Part shown: positions 44,427 through 52,197 of the stretch, piece by piece | Layout: every line of letters starts with the position of its first letter | How positions within the stretch are numbered: the stretch's first letter is position 1 | Assembly (NCBI GenBank): GCA_964458325.1 | Contig: CAYWIM010000005.1 | Span: forward strand, 1 to 64,000 | Length of the DNA stretch: 64,000 nucleotides | Reading direction: 5' to 3' | From: JAGMXM01 sp964458325 | GTDB taxonomy: Bacteria; Verrucomicrobiota; Verrucomicrobiia; Limisphaerales; UBA1319 | The notes under the pieces: model-generated | Told to the model about the DNA's origin: nothing | Database searches by the model: none | What the model saw: the letters and a program-made list of their open reading frames with translations, nothing else | Translations under genes and position numbers: made by a program

Positions 44427-47400
44427 ATGAAAACCAAACAACTGCTCCTGATCGCGCTCGCCTTGGCGCTGCCCCTGGCGGGCGCGCGTGCCATCCTCAT
44501 CTCCGCAAACACCACGCTCTCCCCAAGTGACACGACCTACGACGGCCAGGACATCGTTGTGAGCAACTGCACGCTCACGGTGAATGGGCCGCACTCGTTC
44601 ACGAGCCTGCTGGTCACCGGCAACGGTGTGGTGACGCACTCGCCTGCGCCGGCCGGCGAGGCGGCGAACTCGCTGAACCTGACGATCGCGCAGGACGCAA
44701 CCGTCGAGGCGGGCAGCCGCATCGACGTCTCAGCCTTGGGTTACGGCGCACAGTCCGGGCCAGGCCAGGGCACCGGCGCGTTTTACGGCGGCGGTGGCGG
44801 CGGCTACGGCGGCGAAGGCGGGGGTGCGGGCGGGACGAATTACGGTTCGATTCTCGCGCCGGTTGATTTCGGCAGCGGCGGCGGCAATGGCGGCTACGGA
44901 CCGGGTGGCGCGGGCGGCGGCATCGTGCGGCTCAGTGTCGGCGGCACGCTGACTGTCGCCGGGCAAATCCTAGCCAACGGCCAGAACGTCAACAGTGGCT
45001 ACGGCGCCGGCGGGTCCGGCGGGAGCGTTTACTTGACAGCGGGAACGCTGGCAGGCAGTGGCGTGATTCGGGCTGGTGGAGGCGATGGCGCCAACGGCGG
45101 AGGGGGCGGTCGGATCGCGCTGTATTACACGGCGAGCACGTTCACGGGAACCACCACCGCCTTCGGCGGCGCCGGCGGCGTGCGGGGCGGGGCGGGCACT
45201 ATCTACATCAAACCGACAGCCGCCAGCGCGGGCAGCGTGTTGGTAGACAATGGCGGCGTTGTCGGAGCCAACACGCCCATCAACACTCCTGTCGCATTCA
45301 ACCTGGTCATCACCAATGCCGCAGTGGCTTATCCTGAAGGCGCGTTGACGTTGAGCAGTCTCATCGTGGCGACCAACAGCCTGCTGACCCACCAGCCGGC
45401 GCAATCGCCCGGCCTGGATCTCACGGTAGCGGGTGATGTGACCATTGATGGAGGTGGCGTGATCTCTGCCGATGCCAAAGGTTACGGCGCACAGTCCGGG
45501 CCAGGCCAGGGCACCGGCGCGTTTTACGGCGGCGGTGGCGGCGGCTACGGCGGCGAAGGCGGGGGTGCGGGCGGGACGAATTACGGTTCGATTCTCGCGC
45601 CGGTTGATTTCGGCAGCGGCGGCGGCAATGGCGGCTACGGACCGGGTGGCGCGGGCGGCGGCATCGTGCGGCTCAGTGTCGGCGGCACGCTGACTGTCGC
45701 CGGGCAAATCCTAGCCAACGGCCAGAACGTCAACAGTGGCTACGGCGCCGGCGGGTCCGGCGGGAGCGTTTACTTGACAGCGGGAACGCTGGCAGGCAGT
45801 GGCGTGATTCGGGCTGGTGGAGGCGATGGCGCCAACGGCGGAGGGGGCGGTCGGATCGCGCTGTATTACACGGCGAGCACGTTCACGGGAACCACCACCG
45901 CCTTCGGCGGCGCCGTCGGCGCCAGCGGCGTGCGGGGCGGGGCGGGCACTATCTATATCAAACCGACAGCCGCCAGCGCGGGCAGCGTGTTGGTTGACAA
46001 TGGCGGTCTCTCCGGAGCCCAGACGCCCTTGCTTTCACCGGAGGATTTTCATTTGACGGTGAACAACGCTGGCATCGTGCGTCCGCAGGCTGTGCTGAAT
46101 CTGACCAGCCTGCTCGTCGCACCGACGGGCATGGTGGTCTACCCCTCCGCGCAACCCGGGTTCGCGATCGCGGTGCAAGGGGACGCCACAGTTGAAGATG
46201 GAGGCGCGATTCTCGCCAGTTGCGATCTCACCATTCATGGTAATCTTTTGATTGCCGACGGCGGTGTGATTTCCGCCAACGGCAAAGGATTTGGCACCGA
46301 CACTGGCCCGGGCAAAGGGAACGCGGACTATTACAACCCGTCAGGAGCCGGCTACGGCGGGCCGGGGGCCAACGCGGCAAGGGGCGGTGGCACGGTCTAT
46401 GGCTCGCTGCTTCAGCCAGTGGACTTGGGCAGTGGTGGCGGCAGCGCCGGAGTCTGCGGCGGCGGCTGTCCGGGAGGCGCGGGCGGCGGGGCCATCCGTT
46501 TGAATGTGGACGGCACTCTGACCGTTGATGGAGAACTGACCGTCAATGGCGCGAACGGTTCCGGCGGCGGTTCCGGCGGAAGCCTGTTCGTGTCGGCCGG
46601 AACATTGGCCGGCAGCGGAGTGATGTCCGCCAACGGTGGCGTGGGTGGGGATGGGGATGGGGGCGGGGGCGGCGGGCGCATCGCGCTTTACTACGGCAAC
46701 AACACCTTTACCGGCTCGGTTTCCGCTCTTGGCGGACCGGGCGGGAACGGCTCCAGTGGCGGGCCGGGCACAATCTACACAAAGCCCAATCATCAAGAGT
46801 TTGGCGCGCTTCTCGTGGATGGCACCGGGCGCACCAATGCCATGGAAACACCGATCACCTCGCCGGAGCCCTTTGCCTTGATCGTATCGAACGCAACCGT
46901 CTATCCCGATGGCCCGCAGTTGCTGGGCAGCCTTCTCCTCACGCCCAACGCCACGATCACACACCCGGCGGGCGGTCCGCGGATGCAGATCACGGTGCTG
47001 GGAGACGCGGCGATCGAAGCCGGCGCCGCAGTGGACGTGGATGGCCGGGGCTATGGTTCGGCTATGGGACCCGGACACGGCAACGCATCCTACTACTATG
47101 GGTCCGGCGCAGGCCACGGCGGGCCGGGCGGCGCCGTGACCGACGGTCCGACCGCAGGGATCACCTACGGTTCCAAAACAATGCCCGTGGATCTGGGCAG
47201 CGGTGGCGGCAGCGCTGGAATTTGCGGTCCCTGCCCCGGCGGCGCCGGCGGCGGCGCGATTCAACTCACCGTGGCCGGGACACTCCTGTTGAACGGTCGC
47301 GTGACCGCCAACGGGAAGGACGGCGCCGGCGGTGGCTCCGGGGGCAGCGTCTTCTTGACAGTCGGGCAGCTTGCCGGCAGCGGCGTGATGGCTGCCAACG

Positions 47401-48095
47401 GTGGCGCGACGGGTAACTACCAAGGCGGCGGCGGCGGGGGACGAATCGCCATCTACTCCGGCACGAGCGTCTTCACCGGGGCTACGACCGCGAGCGGCGG
47501 GGCGGCCGGCGAGGGCGGCCATCCCGGCGGCAATGGCACGATCTTCGTTGCCAGCCAAGTCGCTCCGATGGTCATTGCGCAAGATCCCAGCGGCCAGATC
47601 AACCGCTTCGTGAGCTACGTGGACGTGACCTTCAACCAACCGGTTGACCCAGCCACTCTCACCAGGGACGACCTCGTGCTGATCGCGCCTTCTGGCCTGA
47701 TACCCGCCAGCGAGATCACGCTCACCGGTGGCGGTGGGGTGACATGGCGCATCGGTTTCCCAATGCAATCCGGGAATGGAGCTTACGCTCTCACCGTGGG
47801 GCCGCACATCGCGAGCCTGTTCGGTCAGGAGATGGCGGCCAGCTACAACGGCGGCTTCACCGTGGACTTCACCCCGCCGAACTTGACGGCACGCCAGACC
47901 GGAGGGAATCTGAGCCTGATCTGGCCCTCGGCCGCAGGCTTGAGCTACCAACTCCAGTCCGCCACCAATCTGCCCGCGGCGAGTTGGGTCAACGAAGGTG
48001 CGCCCCTCAACGGCACCGGCGGCCTGCTGACCAACAGTGTTCCCATCGGTGCCGAGCCGAAGAAGTTCTTCCGCCTCTTGATTCTGGAAAACTGA
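44427..48095 (+). CDS. secreted glycine-rich repeat surface protein with Ig-like C-terminus
   Basis: 1222 residues with a signal peptide (MKTKQLLLIALALALPLAG). Four large modules follow, each with GYG-rich loops, GSGGGNGGYGPGGAGGG, then GGTLTVxGQIxANG, GGSVYLTAGTLAGSGVI and GGGGGRIALYY. This pattern suits a right-handed beta-helix or passenger-like fibre. Modules one and two contain a 435-bp block that is identical at the DNA level. About residues 1050-1130 form an Ig-like domain (VSYVDVTFNQPVDPATLTRDD). The last 75 residues (LSYQLQSATNLPAASW ... KKFFRLLILEN) are the usual verrucomicrobial terminal module. No autotransporter beta barrel is present. It stands alone between a 711-bp gap and a convergent operon. 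Probable role: adhesin or matrix protein. Confidence 0.8.
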   Translation: MKTKQLLLIALALALPLAGARAILISANTTLSPSDTTYDGQDIVVSNCTLTVNGPHSFTSLLVTGNGVVTHSPAPAGEAANSLNLTIAQDATVEAGSRIDVSALGYGAQSGPGQGTGAFYGGGGGGYGGEGGGAGGTNYGSILAPVDFGSGGGNGGYGPGGAGGGIVRLSVGGTLTVAGQILANGQNVNSGYGAGGSGGSVYLTAGTLAGSGVIRAGGGDGANGGGGGRIALYYTASTFTGTTTAFGGAGGVRGGAGTIYIKPTAASAGSVLVDNGGVVGANTPINTPVAFNLVITNAAVAYPEGALTLSSLIVATNSLLTHQPAQSPGLDLTVAGDVTIDGGGVISADAKGYGAQSGPGQGTGAFYGGGGGGYGGEGGGAGGTNYGSILAPVDFGSGGGNGGYGPGGAGGGIVRLSVGGTLTVAGQILANGQNVNSGYGAGGSGGSVYLTAGTLAGSGVIRAGGGDGANGGGGGRIALYYTASTFTGTTTAFGGAVGASGVRGGAGTIYIKPTAASAGSVLVDNGGLSGAQTPLLSPEDFHLTVNNAGIVRPQAVLNLTSLLVAPTGMVVYPSAQPGFAIAVQGDATVEDGGAILASCDLTIHGNLLIADGGVISANGKGFGTDTGPGKGNADYYNPSGAGYGGPGANAARGGGTVYGSLLQPVDLGSGGGSAGVCGGGCPGGAGGGAIRLNVDGTLTVDGELTVNGANGSGGGSGGSLFVSAGTLAGSGVMSANGGVGGDGDGGGGGGRIALYYGNNTFTGSVSALGGPGGNGSSGGPGTIYTKPNHQEFGALLVDGTGRTNAMETPITSPEPFALIVSNATVYPDGPQLLGSLLLTPNATITHPAGGPRMQITVLGDAAIEAGAAVDVDGRGYGSAMGPGHGNASYYYGSGAGHGGPGGAVTDGPTAGITYGSKTMPVDLGSGGGSAGICGPCPGGAGGGAIQLTVAGTLLLNGRVTANGKDGAGGGSGGSVFLTVGQLAGSGVMAANGGATGNYQGGGGGGRIAIYSGTSVFTGATTASGGAAGEGGHPGGNGTIFVASQVAPMVIAQDPSGQINRFVSYVDVTFNQPVDPATLTRDDLVLIAPSGLIPASEITLTGGGGVTWRIGFPMQSGNGAYALTVGPHIASLFGQEMAASYNGGFTVDFTPPNLTARQTGGNLSLIWPSAAGLSYQLQSATNLPAASWVNEGAPLNGTGGLLTNSVPIGAEPKKFFRLLILEN
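44739..45173 (+). repeat. 435-bp perfect direct repeat, copy 1 (inside the Gly-rich gene)
   Basis: These 435 bases match 45480-45914 with an offset of 741 bp and no difference that I can see, including synonymous sites. Similarity continues after a 9-bp difference to about 45255. Confidence 0.9.
45480..45914 (+). repeat. 435-bp perfect direct repeat, copy 2 (inside the Gly-rich gene)
   Basis: Second copy of the block at 44739-45173, in the same reading frame (741 = 3 x 247). It is followed by a 9-bp insertion relative to copy 1. Confidence 0.9.
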
Positions 48096-48143
48096 ATCCT
48101 GCGCGCGCCCTGAGTGCCATTCAAGTCGAAGGCAACAAGACTT

Positions 48144-48689
48144 TCAGCCTTCGACGATCCTGGTGAGCCGGACGATGCCGGGATCGGTGAATCCGTCGAG
48201 GGCGTCGCGGACGCAGGTCGAGATGCTGTAGAAGACGGCGCCGGGCTCGGGCGCCTGGAACCAGTGGCGCGTGCCCGGCGGAAAGGTCCATTGGCCGCAA
48301 GGCGGAAGGATCAGCTCGTGGCGGCAGGTGTAGCAGGCATCCTTGCCCTTGGGAATCCAGCCGTGGCGGAAGGTGTCGGCGCCGGGGACGTAGACGTGCA
48401 GGGCGCCGGAGATGACGCGGATGGTTTCCTCCTTGCCGGGATCGTTGCCGACGGGCGGATGCCAGTGCTCCGGCTCGGTCTGGCCGGGGAACGTCACCAG
48501 GATCTTGGCGCTCACTCGCCCGGTGGCGAACAGGGTCAGGACCTGGACGCCTTCCTCCGCCAGATGGCTCAGCCCGAAATCGACCGCCTCGATTGCTGCC
48601 GCTTCGTCGTCGGTGATCCGGACGCCGGCCTGGCGGATCATCTCGGCGGCGCGGCGCTGGGCCGCGAGGCATTCGGTCCGCGTGATCAT
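48144..48689 (-). CDS. D-lyxose-isomerase-like cupin
   Basis: 181 residues from ATG 48689, overlapping the upstream stop (ATGA). It is a single-domain cupin with EHWHPPVG followed by GKEETIRVISGALHVYVPG, then PPGTRHWFQAPEPGAVFYS and DALDGFTDPGIVRL. These match the D-lyxose ketol-isomerase (YdaE) family, whose His-x-His, Glu and His residues bind Mn(II); known members interconvert D-lyxose and D-xylulose or D-mannose and D-fructose. A cluster of Cys (DACYTCRHE) is unusual and not explained. Last gene of the three-gene operon with BKACE and a racemase-like protein. The real substrate may be another ketose or a keto acid. Confidence 0.75.
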   Translation of the reverse strand: MITRTECLAAQRRAAEMIRQAGVRITDDEAAAIEAVDFGLSHLAEEGVQVLTLFATGRVSAKILVTFPGQTEPEHWHPPVGNDPGKEETIRVISGALHVYVPGADTFRHGWIPKGKDACYTCRHELILPPCGQWTFPPGTRHWFQAPEPGAVFYSISTCVRDALDGFTDPGIVRLTRIVEG

Positions 48690-49354
48690 CGGCGCGCGGT
48701 TTGATCCAGCAGGCGGCGCGCCTCGGCGAAGCCCGAATGGCCGACCTGGAGGACGGGCACGCCGGGATTATGGCGGATCTGGGCCAGGCTGATCTGTCCC
48801 AGGACGATGACGTCCACTTTTTTCGCCAATTGATCCATGGCGGTCTGGACGAGCCTGTCATGGGTGGCGCGGTCGCCGCTCAGCAGCGCCCGGAATGGCG
48901 GCTCCTCGATCACGGTCTGGATTTCGATCTCCTTGCCTGCCGCACGGGCTTCCTTCTCGAGAAGCCGGCGGGTGGCGGGGGCGCTGGTGGGCACGGTGGC
49001 GAGGACGCCCAAACGCCGGCCTGCGCGGACCGCGTCGCGCGCCATGGGTTCGTCGATGTTGAAGACCGGCACGTCCACGAGTCCCTTGGCGCGTTCCGTG
49101 GCGGCGCCCATGGTGGTGCAGGAGCACATGATGACGTCGGCGCCGGCAGCCTCGGCCGCCAGGATGTAGTAGAGCATCCGCTTGATCACCCGCGGGGTGG
49201 GGCCGCCGTGCGCCAGCGACTCGGTGAGCAGGGAGTCGTCCATGATGTTGATGGCTTTCACGTCCGGATTGGCGGCCAGCCAGGGTTTGCCGAATGGGTC
49301 GAGCACGGATTGGCCGTACCAATCCACGGTATGAATCAGGGCTAAGGTGGGCAT
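48686..49354 (-). CDS. Asp/Glu-racemase superfamily protein, single-Cys paralogue
   Basis: 222 residues from ATG 49354 (MPTLALIHTVDW); a long upstream in-frame extension lies antisense to nothing useful and overlaps the BKACE gene, so it is rejected. The first catalytic position is Cys79 in MCSCTTMGAA. The second, VIVLGQISLA, has Gln in place of Cys, as in the paralogue at 35073-35879. The two proteins thus form a subfamily that probably does not act as a two-base racemase. It sits between a beta-keto-acid cleavage enzyme and a sugar isomerase, coupled to the latter by ATGA, which suggests a step in keto- or sugar-acid breakdown. Confidence 0.7.
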   Translation of the reverse strand: MPTLALIHTVDWYGQSVLDPFGKPWLAANPDVKAINIMDDSLLTESLAHGGPTPRVIKRMLYYILAAEAAGADVIMCSCTTMGAATERAKGLVDVPVFNIDEPMARDAVRAGRRLGVLATVPTSAPATRRLLEKEARAAGKEIEIQTVIEEPPFRALLSGDRATHDRLVQTAMDQLAKKVDVIVLGQISLAQIRHNPGVPVLQVGHSGFAEARRLLDQTARR

Positions 49355-49412
49355 AGGGTTCTTGTGTCGAATTCGAGTGGGTGCTGGAGCGTGTTGGGCT
49401 GTGGGGGTGATA

Positions 49413-50273
49413 TCAGGCACTGGATGATGCGGCCTTTTCGATCGGCGCCAAACCGAATCGCCGCCGCATCTCCGCTGGTGTGGCAACCGAGTGGCCCAGG
49501 TGCTGGATGAGGGCGCGGGCTTTCTCGACCAGTTCGCGATTGCAGCGGGCTTTCTGATCCGGCGCCAGCCAGGGCGAATCCTCGAAGCCGACCCGGATGT
49601 TGCCGCCGCAGGCGATGGCGGCTGCCAGCAGGCTGAAGTCGCGATATCCATGCTGCACGAGCGTCCACATCGCTCGATCCGGCAGCTTGCTTTTCATGAA
49701 CACGAGGTTCTCGACGGTGGCCGGGAGCGCGTTGGGAAATCCGAGGCACAAGCCGGCGATGCACGGCTGGATGGTCAATTCCCGCTCGGCGAGCCAATCG
49801 AGCATCGTGAAGAATCCGCCATCGAAGAAGCAGCAGTCCGGGACGATCTTTCGCTCGCGCATCCGCTGGGCCCACGCTCGCACCTCCTCGGGCGCATTCA
49901 CATACGCCCGGCCGAACAGGTTGCACGAGCCCATGTTCAGCGACGCCATCTCGACACCGGGCACGGTCAGCGCCACGCTCCGCTCCTCGACGGTGGACCC
50001 AACCCCGCCGGTCGAGCCCTCGATGATGATGTCGCACCGGTCGTGGACAATGCGGACGACCTGGTGGAAAAAGGAGGTGTCGAGGGTGGGCCGCCCCCGG
50101 GCATCGGTCACATGAAAATGCACCACCGACGCCCCGGCCCGGCAGCACTCGACGATATCGTCGGCCAGCTGTTGTTCCGTGGGGAATCCGCTGGTGTCCC
50201 GGTAATCCACCGGGGCGACCCCGATGGCGACGCGGTTTTCGGCGCTGCCGGGCAATTCGGGATTCTGGATCAT
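49413..50273 (-). CDS. BKACE-family (DUF849) beta-keto acid cleavage enzyme
   Basis: 286 residues from ATG 50273 (MIQNPELPG); a GTG two codons earlier is possible. The TIM-barrel BKACE features are visible: Zn-binding His52 and His54 in VVHFHVTDARG, EGSTGGVGSTVEER, the NMGSCNLFGR strand, and VGFEDSPWL with the conserved Glu near the C-terminus. The family condenses a beta-keto acid with acetyl-CoA and splits it to acetoacetate and a CoA ester, as in lysine fermentation; substrates vary widely. First gene of the operon with the racemase-like and lyxose-isomerase-like genes, the gap to the next being 58 bases. The local substrate is not deducible from sequence. Confidence 0.85.
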   Translation of the reverse strand: MIQNPELPGSAENRVAIGVAPVDYRDTSGFPTEQQLADDIVECCRAGASVVHFHVTDARGRPTLDTSFFHQVVRIVHDRCDIIIEGSTGGVGSTVEERSVALTVPGVEMASLNMGSCNLFGRAYVNAPEEVRAWAQRMRERKIVPDCCFFDGGFFTMLDWLAERELTIQPCIAGLCLGFPNALPATVENLVFMKSKLPDRAMWTLVQHGYRDFSLLAAAIACGGNIRVGFEDSPWLAPDQKARCNRELVEKARALIQHLGHSVATPAEMRRRFGLAPIEKAASSSA

Positions 50274-50482
50274 TGGCACAAAGCCTGCCAGCCGGGCCGG
50301 GTCCTGTCACTGAGATTTTCCGGTGCTTTTCAGCTTGCGGCTTACGGGTAGGGCGCGCGCTCCGCCGCGCGCCGGGCGGTTAGCTTGCAGCCATCCAGGC
50401 GGCGCGCACGGAGTGCTCGCCCCACCTTTCGGCTTTCGGCTTATCGGGTAGAGCGATGGCTCCGTGCGCGCCGGGCGCTTTG

Positions 50483-50538
50483 GGAGCGCGGGCCTCCTGG
50501 TCCGCAGCGCTGTCGGCTGAATGGCTGGCGGCTGCGGA
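50483..50538. repeat. degenerate fragment of the 87-bp repeat
   Basis: GGAGCGCGGGCCTCCTGG and the following GCAGCGCTGTCGGCTG match the unit of arrays A and B, then the match decays. It is the third locus of the family in the window. Confidence 0.8.
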
Positions 50539-50602
50539 TTTTGGCCCGCGGAATGACGGGAATGAAGCGGAAATATTGATCTTCTTATCCCTGAAAAGGT
50601 AG

Positions 50603-50623
50603 GGACGCGATGCTGTCGCGTCC
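50603..50623. repeat. perfect 8-bp stem hairpin after the sulfatase gene
   Basis: GGACGCGA - TGCTG - TCGCGTCC forms a hairpin with an 8-bp stem and 5-base loop, 46 bases beyond the sulfatase stop. It may act as a terminator without a U-tract or be a dispersed palindrome. Confidence 0.5.
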
Positions 50624-50668
50624 GCCTGAATGCCTGGAAGCCGCTGGAGAATGAACCGGTCGGTGGCC

Positions 50669-52123
50669 TTACCGCCTTTTGGGGGCCGGGGAGGGCGGCG
50701 GGCCCGCTTCTCCGAACTTCGCATTTCGGTCTTTCTCGTGGAGCGTGGTGTCGTGGAAGACGCCCTCCTCGACCGGCACGTGCGCTTTCTGGGCGAATGC
50801 AGTCATTTGGGCCAGCACGGCCGGATGGGCAGCGGCGACGTTGTTTTGTTCGCTGATGTCCTTGGCCAGGTCGTAGAGTTCCCAGGGTGCGTTCGGCCGG
50901 GGGCGAACCGCCTTCCAATGGTCCATGCGGACGGCGGTCTGCTGGAGCAATTCCCAGTAGAGGAACTCATGCCGGGCCTGGGGCCGGCCGGCGGCGGCCT
51001 CTCCGATCAGCTCCGGCACGATCGAGATGCCGTCGATGTCCTTCGGCGTCTGGGCGCCGGCCAGCTCGGCGACCGTCGGCAGCACATCGGGGAAATACCA
51101 GAGCAGATCGCTGACGCGTCCCGCCTGGATCCGGCCCGGCCAGCGGACGATCATCGGGATCCGCAGGCCGCCTTCGTAGAGGGCGCCTTTCTTGCCGCGA
51201 AACGAAGCGCCCGTCTTTGGATTCACGTTGGCGCCGAGGAAACCGCGCGGTGCCTCCGCCGTCGGAAAATAATCGGCGCCGCCGTTGTCGCCGCTGAAGA
51301 AGACGATCGTGCGCTCGTCCAGGCCCAACTCCTTGAGCAAAGCGAGCACCTCGCCCACCTGCCGGTCGACCATGCTGACCATTGCGGCGTAGCGCTTCGA
51401 TTCGCCTGGCCAGTCATTGTCCTTGTAAAGCGCCCAGGCGGGATCGGTCTCGGGAATATCGAACCATCCGTGCGGCGGCGTGAACGGCATGTAGCAGTAG
51501 AAGGGCCGGTCCTTGTTGGCGCGGATGAACCTCATCGCCTCGTCGAAGATCACGTAATGCGAATACGTCTGGCCGCTGCGCCCGCCCTGGTTGCCGTCGA
51601 GCGGCATCTCCTGGCTGTTGCGCAGGATATACGCCGGGTAGTAGGAGTGGGCGTGGACCTGGTCGTAATACCCCACGAACAGATCGAACCCGTGTTTTTC
51701 CGGCACGCCGGTCGAGCCGCGGCCGCCGCAGCCCCATTTCCCGAAGCCGCCGGTGGCATAGCCTGCGCCCTTCAACACCGACGCGATCGTTTCTTCCCCG
51801 GCGCGCAGCGGCGTGCCGCCGCCGTTCAATCGCACGGAGGTATGGCCGCTGTGCTTGCCGGTCATGAGACAGCAGCGCGTGGGCGCGCAGACGGAAGAGC
51901 CGGCCAGCGCCTGGGTGAAACGGACGCCTTCGGCCGCCATTCGATCGATATTCGGCGTCTTCAGGTAGCGATTCCCCATGCAGGAGAGCTCGTGGTAGCC
52001 GAGCTCGTCGGACACGATATGGATGATGTTGGGTTTGCGCTCGGCGGCCTGGGCGCTGAGGGCGGCGGCGATGCTGGCGGCCGCCACGCAGGCCCATCGA
52101 CAGAAAGAAGCACGCGGGTTCAT
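50669..52123 (-). CDS. secreted arylsulfatase-A-like sulfatase (family S1)
   Basis: 484 residues with a signal peptide (CVAAASIAAALSAQAAE). Cys79 in C-A-P-T-R is the formylglycine site (Thr in the fourth position is accepted), followed by CCLMTGKHSGHTSVR. The N-terminal metal motif reads VSDELGY, so the second Asp of the usual Asp-Asp pair is Glu. Later segments include GKWGCGGRG, YCYMPFTPPHGW, FFSGDNGGADY and the C-terminal RMDHWKAVRPRP with the sulfatase-type layout. It should remove sulfate esters from extracellular glycans. It is monocistronic and divergent from aspS, with overlapping promoters between them. Confidence 0.88.
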   Translation of the reverse strand: MNPRASFCRWACVAAASIAAALSAQAAERKPNIIHIVSDELGYHELSCMGNRYLKTPNIDRMAAEGVRFTQALAGSSVCAPTRCCLMTGKHSGHTSVRLNGGGTPLRAGEETIASVLKGAGYATGGFGKWGCGGRGSTGVPEKHGFDLFVGYYDQVHAHSYYPAYILRNSQEMPLDGNQGGRSGQTYSHYVIFDEAMRFIRANKDRPFYCYMPFTPPHGWFDIPETDPAWALYKDNDWPGESKRYAAMVSMVDRQVGEVLALLKELGLDERTIVFFSGDNGGADYFPTAEAPRGFLGANVNPKTGASFRGKKGALYEGGLRIPMIVRWPGRIQAGRVSDLLWYFPDVLPTVAELAGAQTPKDIDGISIVPELIGEAAAGRPQARHEFLYWELLQQTAVRMDHWKAVRPRPNAPWELYDLAKDISEQNNVAAAHPAVLAQMTAFAQKAHVPVEEGVFHDTTLHEKDRNAKFGEAGPPPSPAPKRR

Positions 52124-52131
52124 GGCGATGG

Positions 52132-52160
52132 TCTATACCCGAATTCTAATCCCTTGTCAC
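52132..52160 (-). promoter_or_regulatory. candidate promoter of the sulfatase gene (near-leaderless)
   Basis: On the minus strand GTGACA (52160-52155), a 17-base spacer and TATAGA (52137-52132) form a good sigma70-type match. Only eight bases separate the -10 box from the ATG, so the transcript would have almost no leader. Confidence 0.5.
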
Positions 52161-52183
52161 TTCGGAACCGCTTCTGATAGAAC
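52154..52183 (+). promoter_or_regulatory. candidate promoter of the aspS-gatC operon (near-leaderless)
   Basis: TTGTCA (52154-52159) and TAGAAC (52178-52183), 18 bases apart. The ATG follows 14 bases after the -10 box and no Shine-Dalgarno is visible. Its -35 box overlaps the -35 box of the divergent sulfatase promoter. Confidence 0.45.
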
Positions 52184-52197
52184 TTGCGCCGCAAAAT

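Larger units (their letters stand above)
50274..50668. other. 395-bp intergenic region made of dispersed-repeat fragments
   Basis: No gene was seen. The region contains GC-rich duplicated pieces: two copies of a GGGTAG-x-G-x-GC-type motif followed by GCGCGC-rich palindromes near 50347-50475, a fragment of the 87-bp repeat at 50483-50538, and the hairpin at 50603-50623. It lies downstream of the sulfatase and upstream of the BKACE gene, both on the minus strand, so a BKACE promoter should be here but none stands out. Confidence 0.6.

Noticed and set aside
44222..44530. A small 102-codon gene before the glycine-rich protein.
   Set aside because: It overlaps the signal peptide of the real gene in another frame and has no ribosome site or motif.
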